DNA of 64,000 nt. It comes from Kribbella pratensis (GTDB lineage Bacteria; Actinomycetota; Actinomycetes; Propionibacteriales; Kribbellaceae). The stretch spans positions 186,001 through 250,000 of the forward strand of contig NZ_SODP01000002.1 in the NCBI RefSeq assembly GCF_004365355.1. Reading direction: 5' to 3'. Position numbers and translations under genes: made by a program. Position 1 is the first letter of the stretch, and the number at the start of each line of letters is the position of its first letter. The notes under the pieces are model-generated. The model did not search any database and had not been told where the DNA came from. It was given only the letters and a program-made list of their open reading frames with translations. Positions 34,803 through 43,717 of this stretch are shown here, in pieces.

Positions 34803-35219
34803 ATGGCCCGTTACGAAGTGGTTGCGCGCGCGAAGACCGATCGACGACTGACCGATTCCGCCTACCTCGAGCTCGCCCTCAAGTCCTGGTCGCTCGACAA
34901 GGGCATGCGGTTCCAGCGGGTCGAAGACCTTCCGGACGGGACGATCGCGATCGTCCTCCAGCAGAACCTCTCGCCGCGCAAGCACGACGCCGCGTGTGCG
35001 ATGGCGAACCGCAGCCTGGCCCAGCTGGGGATCCCGGCCAGCCAGGTCCAGCAGATCGACCTGGTCCGGATGACCCGCAAGGGCGGTCGCGCGCTGGTCC
35101 GCTCGTGGGTCGGCCCGGGCAACCCACCCGGCCCGGGCACCGCCGGCGATCGCGAGCCGCGGCACCCGAAGCCGATGCCTCCGCACCTGCAGGCGTCCCG
35201 CGAGCTGCCTACGGAGTGA
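34803..35219 (+). CDS. Conserved hypothetical protein, basic
   Basis: 138 residues, soluble, rich in Arg/Lys, with a Pro-rich C-terminal tail (PPGPG, PKPMPPHLQ). The central part (IAIVLQQNLSPRKHDAACAMANRSLAQLG) is split by a predicted turn. No recognised domain or catalytic motif. It lies 46 bases after the hydrolase gene and its last 11 bases overlap the convergent PIG-L gene. Function unknown. Confidence 0.6.
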   Translation: MARYEVVARAKTDRRLTDSAYLELALKSWSLDKGMRFQRVEDLPDGTIAIVLQQNLSPRKHDAACAMANRSLAQLGIPASQVQQIDLVRMTRKGGRALVRSWVGPGNPPGPGTAGDREPRHPKPMPPHLQASRELPTE

Positions 35220-35928
35220 AGACTTCGAACCGCGCGCCGTACTTCGTGCCCAGCCGAGTGCCGGTCGGACGCGAAACGCCCTCGAGGAACTCCTCCGGGT
35301 CGAAGGCGCGGTTCAGCCCGTCGATGTAGGCCTGGTGTGCCTTCAGCGACTGCAACCCGAGGTCGAACGTGTCGGTCGTGTCCACCCCGTGCCGCGAGTT
35401 GGGTGAGCCGGCTGCCCAGACCTGCCGTACGCCGTCCCACTTGTCGCCGGCGTCCGGGAAGATCCACCGGTTGGCGGCGTCCCGGACCGCGTCGACCACC
35501 GCGCGGCCGGTGTTGATGTGGTCGGCCTGGTTCAGCGCGACGTCGCCGTCCCAGGTGTCGCGGAAGTTGCCGGTGATGACGATCTCCGGCTGGTGCCGGC
35601 GGATCGCGGCGGCGATGATGCGCCGCAGCGGTACGCCGTACTCGATCGTCCCGTCGGGCTGACCGAGGAACTCGACCGAGGAGACTCCGACGATCCGGGC
35701 CGACTCGATCTCCTCGGCCTCCCGCAGCGGTCCGCACTCGGCCGGGTCGACGCCGTCGATCCCCGCCTCGCCTGACGTCAGCAGGCAGTACGCGATCTGC
35801 TTGCCCTGGCCGGTCCAGCGCGCGATCGCGGCCGCCGATCCCCACTCGAGATCGTCCGGGTGCGCGACGATCGCCAGCGCTGTCTGCCAATCCTCGGCCA
35901 GTGGCTCGAGCCCCTCCGCAGCATTCAT
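35209..35928 (-). CDS. PIG-L family LmbE-like deacetylase
   Basis: 239 residues of the zinc-dependent deacetylase family that includes MshB and GlcNAc-PI deacetylase. Metal/catalytic motif AHPDDLEWG near residue 22 and the second metal His in ADHINTGRAV. These enzymes remove acetyl groups from GlcNAc-type substrates. The conserved Asp in NFRDTWDGD region is present. The mycothiol-type substrate is possible but not implied by neighbours. Its stop overlaps the hypothetical gene by 11 bases. Confidence 0.88.
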   Translation of the reverse strand: MNAAEGLEPLAEDWQTALAIVAHPDDLEWGSAAAIARWTGQGKQIAYCLLTSGEAGIDGVDPAECGPLREAEEIESARIVGVSSVEFLGQPDGTIEYGVPLRRIIAAAIRRHQPEIVITGNFRDTWDGDVALNQADHINTGRAVVDAVRDAANRWIFPDAGDKWDGVRQVWAAGSPNSRHGVDTTDTFDLGLQSLKAHQAYIDGLNRAFDPEEFLEGVSRPTGTRLGTKYGARFEVFTP

Positions 35929-35956
35929 GCTTGGCAGGCTATCGCCCGGCGAGCGC

Positions 35957-37255
35957 TCAGCCGAAGACCTGCCGGGTGTATGCGTTCTCGAAGGTGCGCT
36001 GCGGATCGAGGCGGTCGCGGACGGCGAGGAAGTCGTCGAAGTGCGGGTACCGCGCTCGTAGCTCGGTCGCGGTGAGGGTGTGCAGCTTGCCCCAGTGCGG
36101 GCGCCCGTCGTACTCGGCGACGATGTTCTCGAACGCCCGGAAATACGGATCGTGCGGCAGCCGGTGGTACTGATGGATCGCGATGTACGCCGTCTCGCGC
36201 CCCGACGCCGTCGACAGCCAGATGTCGTCCGGCGCGGCGACCCGCACCTCGATCGGGAACGGGATCCGCGACCCCGAGGTGTCGATCCAGTCCCGCAGCC
36301 GGCGGACCACCCCGACCACGTGCTCGCGCGGCACGGCGTACTCCGACTCGCGGAAGATCACGTTGCGCTCGGAACAGAACACCTTGTACGACGCATCGAC
36401 GTACTCCCGCGCCGACAAGGCGCGCGAAGCGAGCTGGTTGATCCGCGGAACCATGCCGGGCCGGCGTACGGCAAGCCGGTTGGTCAGCTCGAAGACCTTG
36501 TTGGACAGCAGCTCGTCGTCGACCCAGCCGCGGATCCGGCCGACCGGAGCTGCATCGACGCCCGCCGAGACGCGGTTGTTCCGCTTGGTCAGCGCGATGT
36601 CGGTGTGGGGGAACCAGTAGAACTCGAAGTGATCGTTGCCGTCGGCAAGCTCGTTGAAGCCGTCCAGTACTTCGCTCAGCGGTAACGGCATCTCCTGAGC
36701 GCGCAGCAGGAACGCGGGCACGCACTGCAGCGTGAGCGAGCTGATCACGCCGAGCGCGCCGACCGAGATCCTGGCCGCGGCGAAGACGTCCGGATTCTCC
36801 TCGGCGGAGCAGTGCAGGACCGAGCCGTCCGCGGTGACCAGGTCGAGCGCGACGACCTGCGTAGCGAGGCCGCCGAGCCCCGCGCCGGTCCCGTGCGTAC
36901 CGGTGGAGATCGCGCCGGAGATCGTCTGCTTGTCGATGTCGCCGAGGTTCGCCATCGCGAGGTCGAAGGCGGCCAGCCCCGCGTTGAGCTTCCGCAGGCC
37001 GGTGCCCGCCCCGACCGTCACCCGGCCGGAATCCTTGTCGGCGTGGGTGATCGACGACAGTCCGTCGAGGCGGATCATCACCTGCTGCGGCACCGAGCAA
37101 CCCGTGAACGAGTGCCCCGAGCCGACCGCCTTGAGCTTCTTGCCCTGCTCGGCGGCGGACTTGACCGCGGCCGCGAGCTCGTCGGTCGACCCCGGACGCA
37201 GGGTCTCGATCCCGGACGCCGACTCCGTGCCGGCCCAGTTCCGCCAGGTGCTCAT
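35957..37255 (-). CDS. FAD-dependent sugar-lactone/alditol oxidase (D-arabinono-1,4-lactone oxidase family)
   Basis: 432 residues of the VAO flavoprotein family. FAD-binding PP-loop VGSGHSFTGCS near residue 45, where the His is the usual site of covalent flavin attachment. C-terminal ALO domain with HWGK (RPHWGKLHTLT) and the family end YPHFDDFLAVRDRLDP. Oxidises a sugar lactone or polyol with O2. Start ATG 37255 overlaps the stop of the PLP-enzyme gene by four bases, forming a two-gene operon. Confidence 0.9.
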   Translation of the reverse strand: MSTWRNWAGTESASGIETLRPGSTDELAAAVKSAAEQGKKLKAVGSGHSFTGCSVPQQVMIRLDGLSSITHADKDSGRVTVGAGTGLRKLNAGLAAFDLAMANLGDIDKQTISGAISTGTHGTGAGLGGLATQVVALDLVTADGSVLHCSAEENPDVFAAARISVGALGVISSLTLQCVPAFLLRAQEMPLPLSEVLDGFNELADGNDHFEFYWFPHTDIALTKRNNRVSAGVDAAPVGRIRGWVDDELLSNKVFELTNRLAVRRPGMVPRINQLASRALSAREYVDASYKVFCSERNVIFRESEYAVPREHVVGVVRRLRDWIDTSGSRIPFPIEVRVAAPDDIWLSTASGRETAYIAIHQYHRLPHDPYFRAFENIVAEYDGRPHWGKLHTLTATELRARYPHFDDFLAVRDRLDPQRTFENAYTRQVFG

Positions 37256-38418
37256 CCGAAGTTCTTCCCTTCGCCGCGGTAGGTGATCAACTCACTCACC
37301 TGATCGCCCGACGTGCCTGAGCCGATCGCGTGCACGACGTCGAACCGCTCCAGCATCTCGCCCGCCTTCGCGTAGCGCATCCAGACTCTGTCGCCGAGCT
37401 GCAGCAGATCGGCCGATTGTCCCTGGACCGGAGTCTGCACCTCGCCGGCGCCCTCTGTGCCGAGCAGCTTCAGGCCGGACGGCCAAGCAGGCAAGGGCAA
37501 CCGCGACTTCTTCGCCGGCCCCGACGCAACGTAACCGCCGCCGAACAGCGTGGCGATGCGCGGTGCCGGACGGCGTACGACGTCGAGGGCGTAGGCCATC
37601 GCGTGCTCCGGCTGGAAGATGTCGTACTTGTCGAAGAGGGTCGGGCCGTAGAGACCGGAGCCGGCGGTGACTTCGGTGACGGAGGGGTCGGCGCTGCTGA
37701 TCTCCAGGCTGCCAGTCCCGCCGCTGTTGACGATCCGGAGCGCAGCGACCTGCTTCACGGCATCGACGACTGCGCCACGGCGATCGGCGAGTTCGGCTGC
37801 CGAACGCCGCTTGACCCAACGGACGGCCGGTGAGGTGTCGGGCAGACCGGCGATCTGCGCCTCGTAGAACATCACGCCGGTCAGCTCGAACGCGTCGTCG
37901 GAGGCGACGGTACGGGCAAGGGCCGCAACGTCGGCGGGGGTCCGCAGCGGCGAACGGCGTACGCCGAGATGCTGGCCGAAGACGCGGAGCGATGCGTCGA
38001 CGTCGAGGCAGACCTGGATGCGCGCGGTACCGGCGACAGCCGCCTTGATGTATGCGAGGTGCTCCGGCGAGTCGATCATCAGCGTGATCCGCGCGGCCGC
38101 TTCCGGGTCTTCGGAGAGCTCGCGCAGAGCGGTGCGGTGGGTGGTCGGGTAGCCGAGCAGGATGTCGTCGACGCCGTTGCGCGCGAGCCAGAGGGCCTCG
38201 GGGAGCGCGTAGCTCATCACGCCGTGGAAGCCGGGGCGCTCCAGCGCGGCGGCGATCAGCGCACGACAGCGGACCGACTTGGACGCGACGCGGATCGGGG
38301 TACCCCCGGCGCGGCGGACCAGATCGTCCGCGTTCCGGCGGAAGGCGTCGAGATCGATCACCGCGTACGGCGCGTCGAGGCCGGCGGTCAGACGGGCATA
38401 CCTGTCGAAGTCACCCAT
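37252..38418 (-). CDS. PLP-dependent amino-acid aldolase/racemase-like protein (DSD1/alanine racemase N-fold)
   Basis: 388 residues. Alanine-racemase-like barrel at the N-terminus with PLP Lys in RVASKSVRC, and a C-terminal DSD1-type domain. Similar proteins are called amino-acid deaminase/aldolase and often sit next to a lactone oxidase, as here. ATG 38418 is chosen because the -10-like TACACT lies exactly six bases upstream; a GTG at 38436 is an alternative. Substrate unknown (D-threonine or D-serine class possible). Confidence 0.82.
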   Translation of the reverse strand: MGDFDRYARLTAGLDAPYAVIDLDAFRRNADDLVRRAGGTPIRVASKSVRCRALIAAALERPGFHGVMSYALPEALWLARNGVDDILLGYPTTHRTALRELSEDPEAAARITLMIDSPEHLAYIKAAVAGTARIQVCLDVDASLRVFGQHLGVRRSPLRTPADVAALARTVASDDAFELTGVMFYEAQIAGLPDTSPAVRWVKRRSAAELADRRGAVVDAVKQVAALRIVNSGGTGSLEISSADPSVTEVTAGSGLYGPTLFDKYDIFQPEHAMAYALDVVRRPAPRIATLFGGGYVASGPAKKSRLPLPAWPSGLKLLGTEGAGEVQTPVQGQSADLLQLGDRVWMRYAKAGEMLERFDVVHAIGSGTSGDQVSELITYRGEGKNFG

Positions 38419-38424
38419 AACCGG

Positions 38425-38430
38425 AGTGTA
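38425..38430 (-). promoter_or_regulatory. -10 box TACACT of a leaderless promoter
   Basis: On the minus strand TACACT lies six bases before ATG 38418. Another TATTCT hexamer lies 12 bases further upstream. It probably drives the PLP enzyme/oxidase operon. Confidence 0.5.
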
Positions 38431-38460
38431 GGTCACAGAATACTGAAAGGTAATACAGCT

Positions 38461-39282
38461 TTAGGATTCGTCGATCACTTGCTCCAGAGCGGGTACGACG
38501 GTGTGCGCCCAGTCGGACTGTTTGTCTGGTTGGGCGGAGGTGGTTGCGAGTAGGGCGACTGTGGAGCCGTGGACCACCGAGAGATCTACGTACGACTCGG
38601 CTGCGGCGTAAGTGCGAACTGCCGCAGTTGCTGTGGCGGTGGTCCAGAGCTGTTTGACAGACAGGTCGCCGCCCGCGCCGCATGCCTTCATGCGGGCCTG
38701 GTATCCGGCGTAGTAGCTCGTCGCCCGCCCGGAGTCTTTGAAGCGGAGCAGGAGGGCGGTGGCGGGCTGGTTGTCGGCTGTCCGGTAGCTGCCGGTCAGG
38801 GCGTACGCCGGGATGGGGAGGGCGCCGGTGACGGGCTTGCCTGCACAGCCGGAGGGCAGGGCTTCATAGGAGGCCTGGTGGGGATCGCGGCGGCGGGTCC
38901 AGGTGTTGTTGCCGATGAATCCGGCCTCGGCGCCGCCTGGGTCGGTGTAGGTCTTCCAGCCGAGGCCGAGCTTGTCGGGAGTCGGCAGGTTGTGGGCCGT
39001 GAGCGGTCCGGCGTTGGCGGGTGGTGGCGCGGTCGCCTGCTCCGGCACCTCCGGTGGGACGGCCGCATCCGTGGGTTTGGCGGTGCTCATGGTGGCGGGC
39101 GGCACCGGCACAGTGCCGCCGACGGTGCTCGGGATGACTGGCGTGGCGGATTGCTGGACGACACCCGGTGCGGGCTGCTGGGCAGCCGAGTTCGAGGTGC
39201 AGCCCGCGAGTACGACCGCCAGCATTCCAGCGACACCGACGTATCCGCGCCAGCCGCTCAGGACACGGTCGACGCGTCTCAC
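38461..39282 (-). CDS. Secreted lipoprotein of unknown function
   Basis: 273 residues. Signal peptide with lipobox LAGC (about residue 24), then a long Pro/Thr/Val-rich linker to about residue 90 and a compact C-terminal domain (GWKTYTDPGGAEAGFIG...). The C-terminal part resembles sensor-type domains of mycobacterial lipoproteins but is not recognised. GTG 39282 overlaps the peptidase gene stop (GTGA), so the two are translationally coupled, suggesting a cell-wall role. Confidence 0.75.
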   Translation of the reverse strand: MRRVDRVLSGWRGYVGVAGMLAVVLAGCTSNSAAQQPAPGVVQQSATPVIPSTVGGTVPVPPATMSTAKPTDAAVPPEVPEQATAPPPANAGPLTAHNLPTPDKLGLGWKTYTDPGGAEAGFIGNNTWTRRRDPHQASYEALPSGCAGKPVTGALPIPAYALTGSYRTADNQPATALLLRFKDSGRATSYYAGYQARMKACGAGGDLSVKQLWTTATATAAVRTYAAAESYVDLSVVHGSTVALLATTSAQPDKQSDWAHTVVPALEQVIDES

Positions 39283-40634
39283 TTCGGCTCGAAGTGCTGG
39301 TAGTCGGGCTTGGCCCAGCCGGCTCCCCAGAAGTAGCCCTGGCCGATCAATGCCTTCGTGGCGACGCTGCTCGCGAACAGCATGCCGGGACGCGCCGGCG
39401 TACGCGTGCGGTACGTCAGCCCGTTCGACGGGTACCAGACGCCGTTCGCGGCCAGGTACGGGTTCTCCACGGTGTTGATGTCGATCGCCCACCCGTACGA
39501 GTGCGGCGACAGGGAGTACGGATCACCGGTCACCCGCCGGCAGTTGAACGCCGAGGTGTTGTCGGCCGTCATCGACTTCACGTCACTTCCGCCGAACACG
39601 TCCACCCGTCGCATCTGCCGGATCGGGAACTTCGACGCGAACGTCGTGGTCCAGACCGTGATCATCTTCGCCACCGCGGCGTCCCGCAGGATCAGCTCGC
39701 CGCGGTGTACGTGGCCGTCGAAACCCCAGTAGTTCAGCTGCAGCAGCCGCAGCGACGCCGGCGCGACCGGACAGCCGGCCCGGTACGTGTTCGGCACCAT
39801 CGCGGCGGAGACGGCGTACACCTTGGGGTTCAGCGCGGCTTTGATGACGATCGTGGCGAGGCCGGAGTACTCCATCGCTGCCTGGCTGACGTACCTGGTG
39901 ACGACACGCACGGTCCGGGTGGCCGGCAGGTCATCGGGGAGCCGGAGCCGGAAGTTGCCCTTGGCATCCATGACCCCGATGTTGAGCAGCTGCCACTTGC
40001 CGCTGCCGAGATAGCTCTGCAGAGCCAACTCCTTGCCCGGCTCGGCCGGCACCATCCGGCCGGTCACCGAGACGCCGGTAAGCGTGGCGTACCAGGCTGC
40101 CGGGGTGTTGATCAGGATCTTCCGGTCCTGGATCGGCACGGTCCGGTACGCCGAGATCGCGAGCGCCGTCTCCGCCTTCACACCGATCATCGTGCGGAAC
40201 GCCCAGGTCCCGGTGGACGCCGAGATGTAGCTGAACCTGTACGCGCCGCCTGTCGTGGTGCGGGTCGACGCACGCAGTACCCAGGCGCCCGGGACGCGCT
40301 GCCACAGGGTGATGTACGACCCGGTGATCGGCTGGCTGATCTTGCCGGTGAAGACCGTCGGCTTGTCCTCCCAGGACGCGGCCGGCTGATCCAGCGTGAT
40401 CGACCAGGCCGGGGTGGGAGTCGCTGCAGGCGTGGGAGTGGCGGCAGGTGTGGGAGTCGCAGCGGGCGTGGGAGTAGTAGCCGCGGGCGTTACCGCCGGC
40501 CTGGGCGTGGGCGACGGGGTTGCGGGCGTCTCGGTTGGCGTGACACTGGGCGACGGGGAGTCGTCCGCGTACGCGACACCCACCGGCCCCAGACCCAGCA
40601 GCACCGCAACAGCCACCCCAACGAAGCGTCTCAT
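39279..40634 (-). CDS. Secreted M15-type peptidase (D-alanyl-D-alanine carboxypeptidase-like)
   Basis: 451 residues. Signal peptide, then a Thr/Pro/Ala repeat linker and beta-rich repeats likely for wall or polymer binding (about residues 85-290). The C-terminal domain has the M15 zinc signature SPHSYGWAIDIN (H-x6-D) and QHFE with the third ligand. Predicted peptidoglycan hydrolase. Start ATG 40634 with GGGAGGG eight bases upstream. It is coupled to the downstream lipoprotein gene. Confidence 0.87.
   Translation of the reverse strand: MRRFVGVAVAVLLGLGPVGVAYADDSPSPSVTPTETPATPSPTPRPAVTPAATTPTPAATPTPAATPTPAATPTPAWSITLDQPAASWEDKPTVFTGKISQPITGSYITLWQRVPGAWVLRASTRTTTGGAYRFSYISASTGTWAFRTMIGVKAETALAISAYRTVPIQDRKILINTPAAWYATLTGVSVTGRMVPAEPGKELALQSYLGSGKWQLLNIGVMDAKGNFRLRLPDDLPATRTVRVVTRYVSQAAMEYSGLATIVIKAALNPKVYAVSAAMVPNTYRAGCPVAPASLRLLQLNYWGFDGHVHRGELILRDAAVAKMITVWTTTFASKFPIRQMRRVDVFGGSDVKSMTADNTSAFNCRRVTGDPYSLSPHSYGWAIDINTVENPYLAANGVWYPSNGLTYRTRTPARPGMLFASSVATKALIGQGYFWGAGWAKPDYQHFEPK
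40411..40482 (-). repeat. 18-bp tandem repeats in the M15 peptidase linker
   Basis: Four 18-bp units encode (TPAATP)-type repeats in the secreted peptidase's linker. Variable repeat number would change linker length without shifting frame. Confidence 0.7.
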
Positions 40635-40718
40635 CCGCCTCACCCTCCCCTCGACAAGTCCTACCCCCTATAAGAGGCGGCCACACCGGGAGACGTCACA
40701 GGGGAGCGCGGACTTCGT

Positions 40719-41822
40719 TTACTCCTGCAGTCGCTTCACCGCTGAGTCGATGCGCTCGTCGGTCCCGGTGAGCGCGACGCGGACGTGTCGCTCGCCGGCG
40801 GCGCCATAGAACGCGCCAGGAGCGACCAGGATGCCCCGGTCCGCCAACGCCCCGACCGAGCCGTACGCGTCGTACGACGGGTGCGACGCCCACAGGTAGA
40901 GCCCGCCGTTGGACAGCGTGATCTCCCAGCCCGCATCAGTTAGAGCGTCGCGCAGTACGGCACGCCGACGGAGGTAGCGAGCACGCTGCTCCTCCACGTG
41001 TACGTCGTCCGCGAACGCGGCAGCCATCGCAGCCTGGATCGGCGACGGCACCATCAGCCCGGCGTGCTTGCGTACGACAAGCAGCTCGGTCACCACGGTC
41101 GGGTCACCGGCCACGAAGCCACCGCGGTACCCGGCCAGGTTGGACCGCTTCGACAGCGAGTGCACCGCGAGCAGGTTGTCGAAGCTGCCGCCAGACACGT
41201 CCGGGTGCAGCACAGACACCGGCTTCTCGTCCCAGCCGAACTCGGTGTAGCACTCGTCGCTGACCAGCAGTACCTCGTTCGCCCGCGCCCACTCGACCGC
41301 ACGGCGCAGATCGTCCGCGGAGGTGATCTCACCGGACGGATTGCGCGGCGAGTTGAGGTACGCGACCCGCACCGGGCCGTCGTACGTCGTGGGGTCCGCC
41401 ACCGGCACGCTGGTCGCGCGGGCGAGTGCAGCGCCCGCCTCGTACGTCGGGTAGGCCAGGTCCGGGATGAGGACCGTGTCGCCCGCGCCGATGCCCAGCA
41501 GCGTCGGCAGCATCATGATCAGCTCTTTCGTGCCGATCACGGGCAGTACGCCGCTCTGCGGGTCCACTCCGGTCACGTCGAGACGCCGGGCCATCCAGTC
41601 CACAGCCGCCTGCCGCGATGCCGACGTACCAAGGGTCGTCGGGTACGACGGGGCGTCCGCGGCGTCGGCGAGCGCCTTCTTCACCAGCTCGGGCACCGGG
41701 TCCACCGGACTGCCGATGGACAGGTCGACGATGCCGTCGGGATGCTCGGCCGCCTTCTGCTTGTAAGGGGCGAGCTTGTCCCATGGGAAGTCTGGCAACC
41801 GACTGGAGGTCTCGAAGATCAC
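40719..41822 (-). CDS. dapC: Succinyldiaminopimelate transaminase
   Basis: 367-residue class I/II PLP aminotransferase of the lysine/diaminopimelate pathway. PLP Lys in HSLSKRSNLAGYRGG; Asp of the cofactor loop in LLVSDECYTEFGW; conserved NSPRNPSG motif. The pattern FPWDKLAPYK at the N-terminus is typical of the actinobacterial DapC enzyme that acts on N-succinyl-2-amino-6-ketopimelate. GTG 41822 is taken as start; an ATG eight bases further upstream is out of frame. Upstream is a 100-bp region shared with the divergent amine oxidase gene. Confidence 0.9.
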   Translation of the reverse strand: MIFETSSRLPDFPWDKLAPYKQKAAEHPDGIVDLSIGSPVDPVPELVKKALADAADAPSYPTTLGTSASRQAAVDWMARRLDVTGVDPQSGVLPVIGTKELIMMLPTLLGIGAGDTVLIPDLAYPTYEAGAALARATSVPVADPTTYDGPVRVAYLNSPRNPSGEITSADDLRRAVEWARANEVLLVSDECYTEFGWDEKPVSVLHPDVSGGSFDNLLAVHSLSKRSNLAGYRGGFVAGDPTVVTELLVVRKHAGLMVPSPIQAAMAAAFADDVHVEEQRARYLRRRAVLRDALTDAGWEITLSNGGLYLWASHPSYDAYGSVGALADRGILVAPGAFYGAAGERHVRVALTGTDERIDSAVKRLQE

Positions 41823-41912
41823 GGGCCCATTCTCCCCCGCCTGCCGATCGCGCCGCCTCCGCCTGCCCGCTCCGCGAGAACCTGACGCCTTCTGACGCCT
41901 GCGCGCCGCCCG

Positions 41913-41918
41913 TACTCT
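41913..41918 (+). promoter_or_regulatory. -10 box TACTCT of a leaderless promoter
   Basis: TACTCT ends six bases before ATG 41925, the same spacing as at several other genes in the window. Confidence 0.5.
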
Positions 41919-41924
41919 GCTGGG

Positions 41925-42989
41925 ATGACGTACGACGTGGCGGTGGTGGGGGCCGGTGCGATGGGGTCGGCGGCGGCTCGTGCGCTGGCGGCTGCGGGGC
42001 GCGAGGTCGTCGTACTGGAGCAGTTCACGCTCGGGCACGAGCGGGGTGGCTCGCACGGCGCGACCCGGTTGTTCCGGCCGGCTGCGGATGACGCCGAGGC
42101 GGCCGAGCTGACCGAGCGGGCGCGGCCGTTGTGGCGCGAACTGGAGGCCGACTCGGGCGAGACGCTGCTCGAGGAGACCGGTGGGATCGACCACGGCACG
42201 AGTCCCGAGTCGGTCGACACGTTCCGGTTGTTGCACGCGGCAACCGGGTCGGTGCTCGCCGCGGAGGAGGCTGCGGAGCGGTGGCCCGGGTTCCGGTTCG
42301 AGAGTCCGGTGCTCTACCAGCCAGGATCAGGTCGGCTGTACGCCGATCGCGCGGTGCACGCGTTGCAGACGGTGGCTGCTCGGCTGGGCGCGGAGCTCCG
42401 CGTGCAGTCGCCAGTACGCGCGCTACGGATCCACGACGCCCTGGTGGAGCTCGACGTACCCGGTGGGGCTGTGCGGGCGCGGCAGGTCGTGGTGACCGCT
42501 GGGCCGTGGACTCCGAAGTTGCTGAGCGGTCTGGTGCCGTTGCCGCCGTTCAGAGTGACGCAGGAGCAGCCGCGGTTCTTTGCACCGATCTCCGAGAACA
42601 TGGAGTGGCCGAGCTTCGTGCACTGGGGTCCGGACAGCTATGGCCTCTACGAGCCCGGGTCCGGAGTGAAGGTGGGCCTGCACGCGAGCGGACCGGAGGT
42701 CGACCCCGATACGCGTGACTTCCGGCCGGAGCCGGAGCGGGACTCGGCACTGCTGGAGTACGTCGAGCAGTGGTACCCCGGGCTGGATCCTTCCCGGTCC
42801 ACTCCGATCAGTTGCCTCTACGACAACACGCCTTCGGCCACCTTCGTGATCGACCGGGCCGGACCGATCACCGTGGCCGCGGGGTTCTCGGGCCAGGGCT
42901 TCAAGTTCGTGCCGCTGGTGGGCGCGTTCGTCCGTGACCTGGTCACGGGTGGGCCGGACACTCCGGCCCACTTCCATTTCCAGCGATAG
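41925..42989 (+). CDS. FAD-dependent amine oxidase (monomeric sarcosine oxidase / N-methyltryptophan oxidase family)
   Basis: 354 residues with the DAO fold: VVGAGAMGSAAARAL (FAD-binding), conserved RxxHG-type segment GGSHGATRLFR, and C-terminal GFSGQGFKFVPLVG, whose Gly-rich loop in relatives carries the covalent flavin-linking Cys at a position not visible here (a Cys lies in SCLYDN). Likely oxidises an N-methyl amino acid. ATG 41925 is placed leaderless behind TACTCT. The last codons form the first unit of an 18-bp tandem repeat. Confidence 0.85.
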   Translation: MTYDVAVVGAGAMGSAAARALAAAGREVVVLEQFTLGHERGGSHGATRLFRPAADDAEAAELTERARPLWRELEADSGETLLEETGGIDHGTSPESVDTFRLLHAATGSVLAAEEAAERWPGFRFESPVLYQPGSGRLYADRAVHALQTVAARLGAELRVQSPVRALRIHDALVELDVPGGAVRARQVVVTAGPWTPKLLSGLVPLPPFRVTQEQPRFFAPISENMEWPSFVHWGPDSYGLYEPGSGVKVGLHASGPEVDPDTRDFRPEPERDSALLEYVEQWYPGLDPSRSTPISCLYDNTPSATFVIDRAGPITVAAGFSGQGFKFVPLVGAFVRDLVTGGPDTPAHFHFQR

Positions 42990-43062
42990 AGCCATTTCCA
43001 GCGATAGAGCCGTTTCCAGCGATAGATCTGCTCCAGAGACAGGGCCGGTTTCAGAGATAGAG
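42974..43062. repeat. 18-bp tandem repeat across an oxidase gene's end
   Basis: CCATTTCCAGCGATAGAG occurs at 42974 and 42992, a close copy (CCGTTTCCAGCGATAGAT) at 43010, and two degenerate copies near 43028 and 43045. The first unit encodes the last residues and stop of the amine oxidase, and the array reaches the stop codon of the convergent GroES-like gene. Confidence 0.75.
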
Positions 43063-43389
43063 GCCGGTCTGGCCGTCTTCGAGACGGCCGGCCGCGACCG
43101 CGTGCAGGTCGCGCTCGCGCAGCAGGATGTAGTCGTCGCCGCGCACCTCCACCTCGGCCCGGTCCTCCGGGTCGAAGAGAACGCGGTCGTCGACCTCCAC
43201 CGTCCGCACGTTCGCCCCGACGGCCACCACTTTCGCCCAGGCGAGCCGGCGGCCCATCTGCGCGGTGGCAGGGATCAAGATGCCGGCCGACGACTTACGC
43301 TCGCCCTCCTGCTCGAGGGAGACCAGGACGCGGTCGTGCAGCATCCGGATCGGGAGTTTGTCGTCGGACAGCCGCTTGCGTGGAGTCAC
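43051..43389 (-). CDS. GroES-like co-chaperonin fold protein
   Basis: 112 residues of the Cpn10 fold (PIRMLHDRVLVSLEQ, SAGILIPATAQ, WAKVVAVGANVRTVEVDDRV, DDYILLRERDLHA). It lacks a GroEL partner nearby and is more divergent than a housekeeping GroES, so it may be a specialised or paralogous protein. GTG 43389 overlaps the stop of the DUF3618 gene (GTGA), so the two are coupled. An 18-bp tandem repeat follows its stop. Confidence 0.8.
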   Translation of the reverse strand: MTPRKRLSDDKLPIRMLHDRVLVSLEQEGERKSSAGILIPATAQMGRRLAWAKVVAVGANVRTVEVDDRVLFDPEDRAEVEVRGDDYILLRERDLHAVAAGRLEDGQTGLYL

Positions 43390-43649
43390 CGGCGACCCAC
43401 CAGCCGGCGGATCATCAGCAGCATGCCGACGACGCCGACCACCGCGGCGGCGACCGCGGCGATCTTCTGGGTCCGCAGCCGGCCCTGCTCGTCGAAGACC
43501 TGGGACTTGGCCTGCTCGACCTGCCGCAGGGCCACGTTCTTCGGGTTCGCCCGGTCGACCAGTTCGTCGACGGTCGAGGCCAGGCGCAACCGGGTGGCGG
43601 CGATGTCCGCCTCGATCTGCTCGGCGGTCCGAGCCTTCGTGTCCGACAC
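43386..43649 (-). CDS. DUF3618 small membrane protein
   Basis: About 87 residues. The motif RTAEQIEADIAATRLRLAST and the VDELVDRANPKN segment are DUF3618 hallmarks, with a single C-terminal membrane helix (IAAVAAAVVGVVGMLLM). GTG 43649 has GGAAGGAG nine bases upstream; an ATG at 43679 would add ten residues. DUF3618 proteins commonly occur near stress or envelope genes. Coupled to the GroES-like gene. Confidence 0.85.
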   Translation of the reverse strand: MSDTKARTAEQIEADIAATRLRLASTVDELVDRANPKNVALRQVEQAKSQVFDEQGRLRTQKIAAVAAAVVGVVGMLLMIRRLVGRR

Positions 43650-43717
43650 CTGTCGACGCTCCTTCCATCCGCGGGGCATGCCCCGATCTGCCCCTCGTCA
43701 CCCACCATCCTCGCAGG

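Noticed and set aside
42974..43062. CRISPR-like array
   Set aside because: Units are contiguous 18-bp tandem repeats without spacers and no cas genes are present.
43051..43389. Housekeeping groES
   Set aside because: No groEL follows and the sequence is divergent; annotated only as GroES-like.
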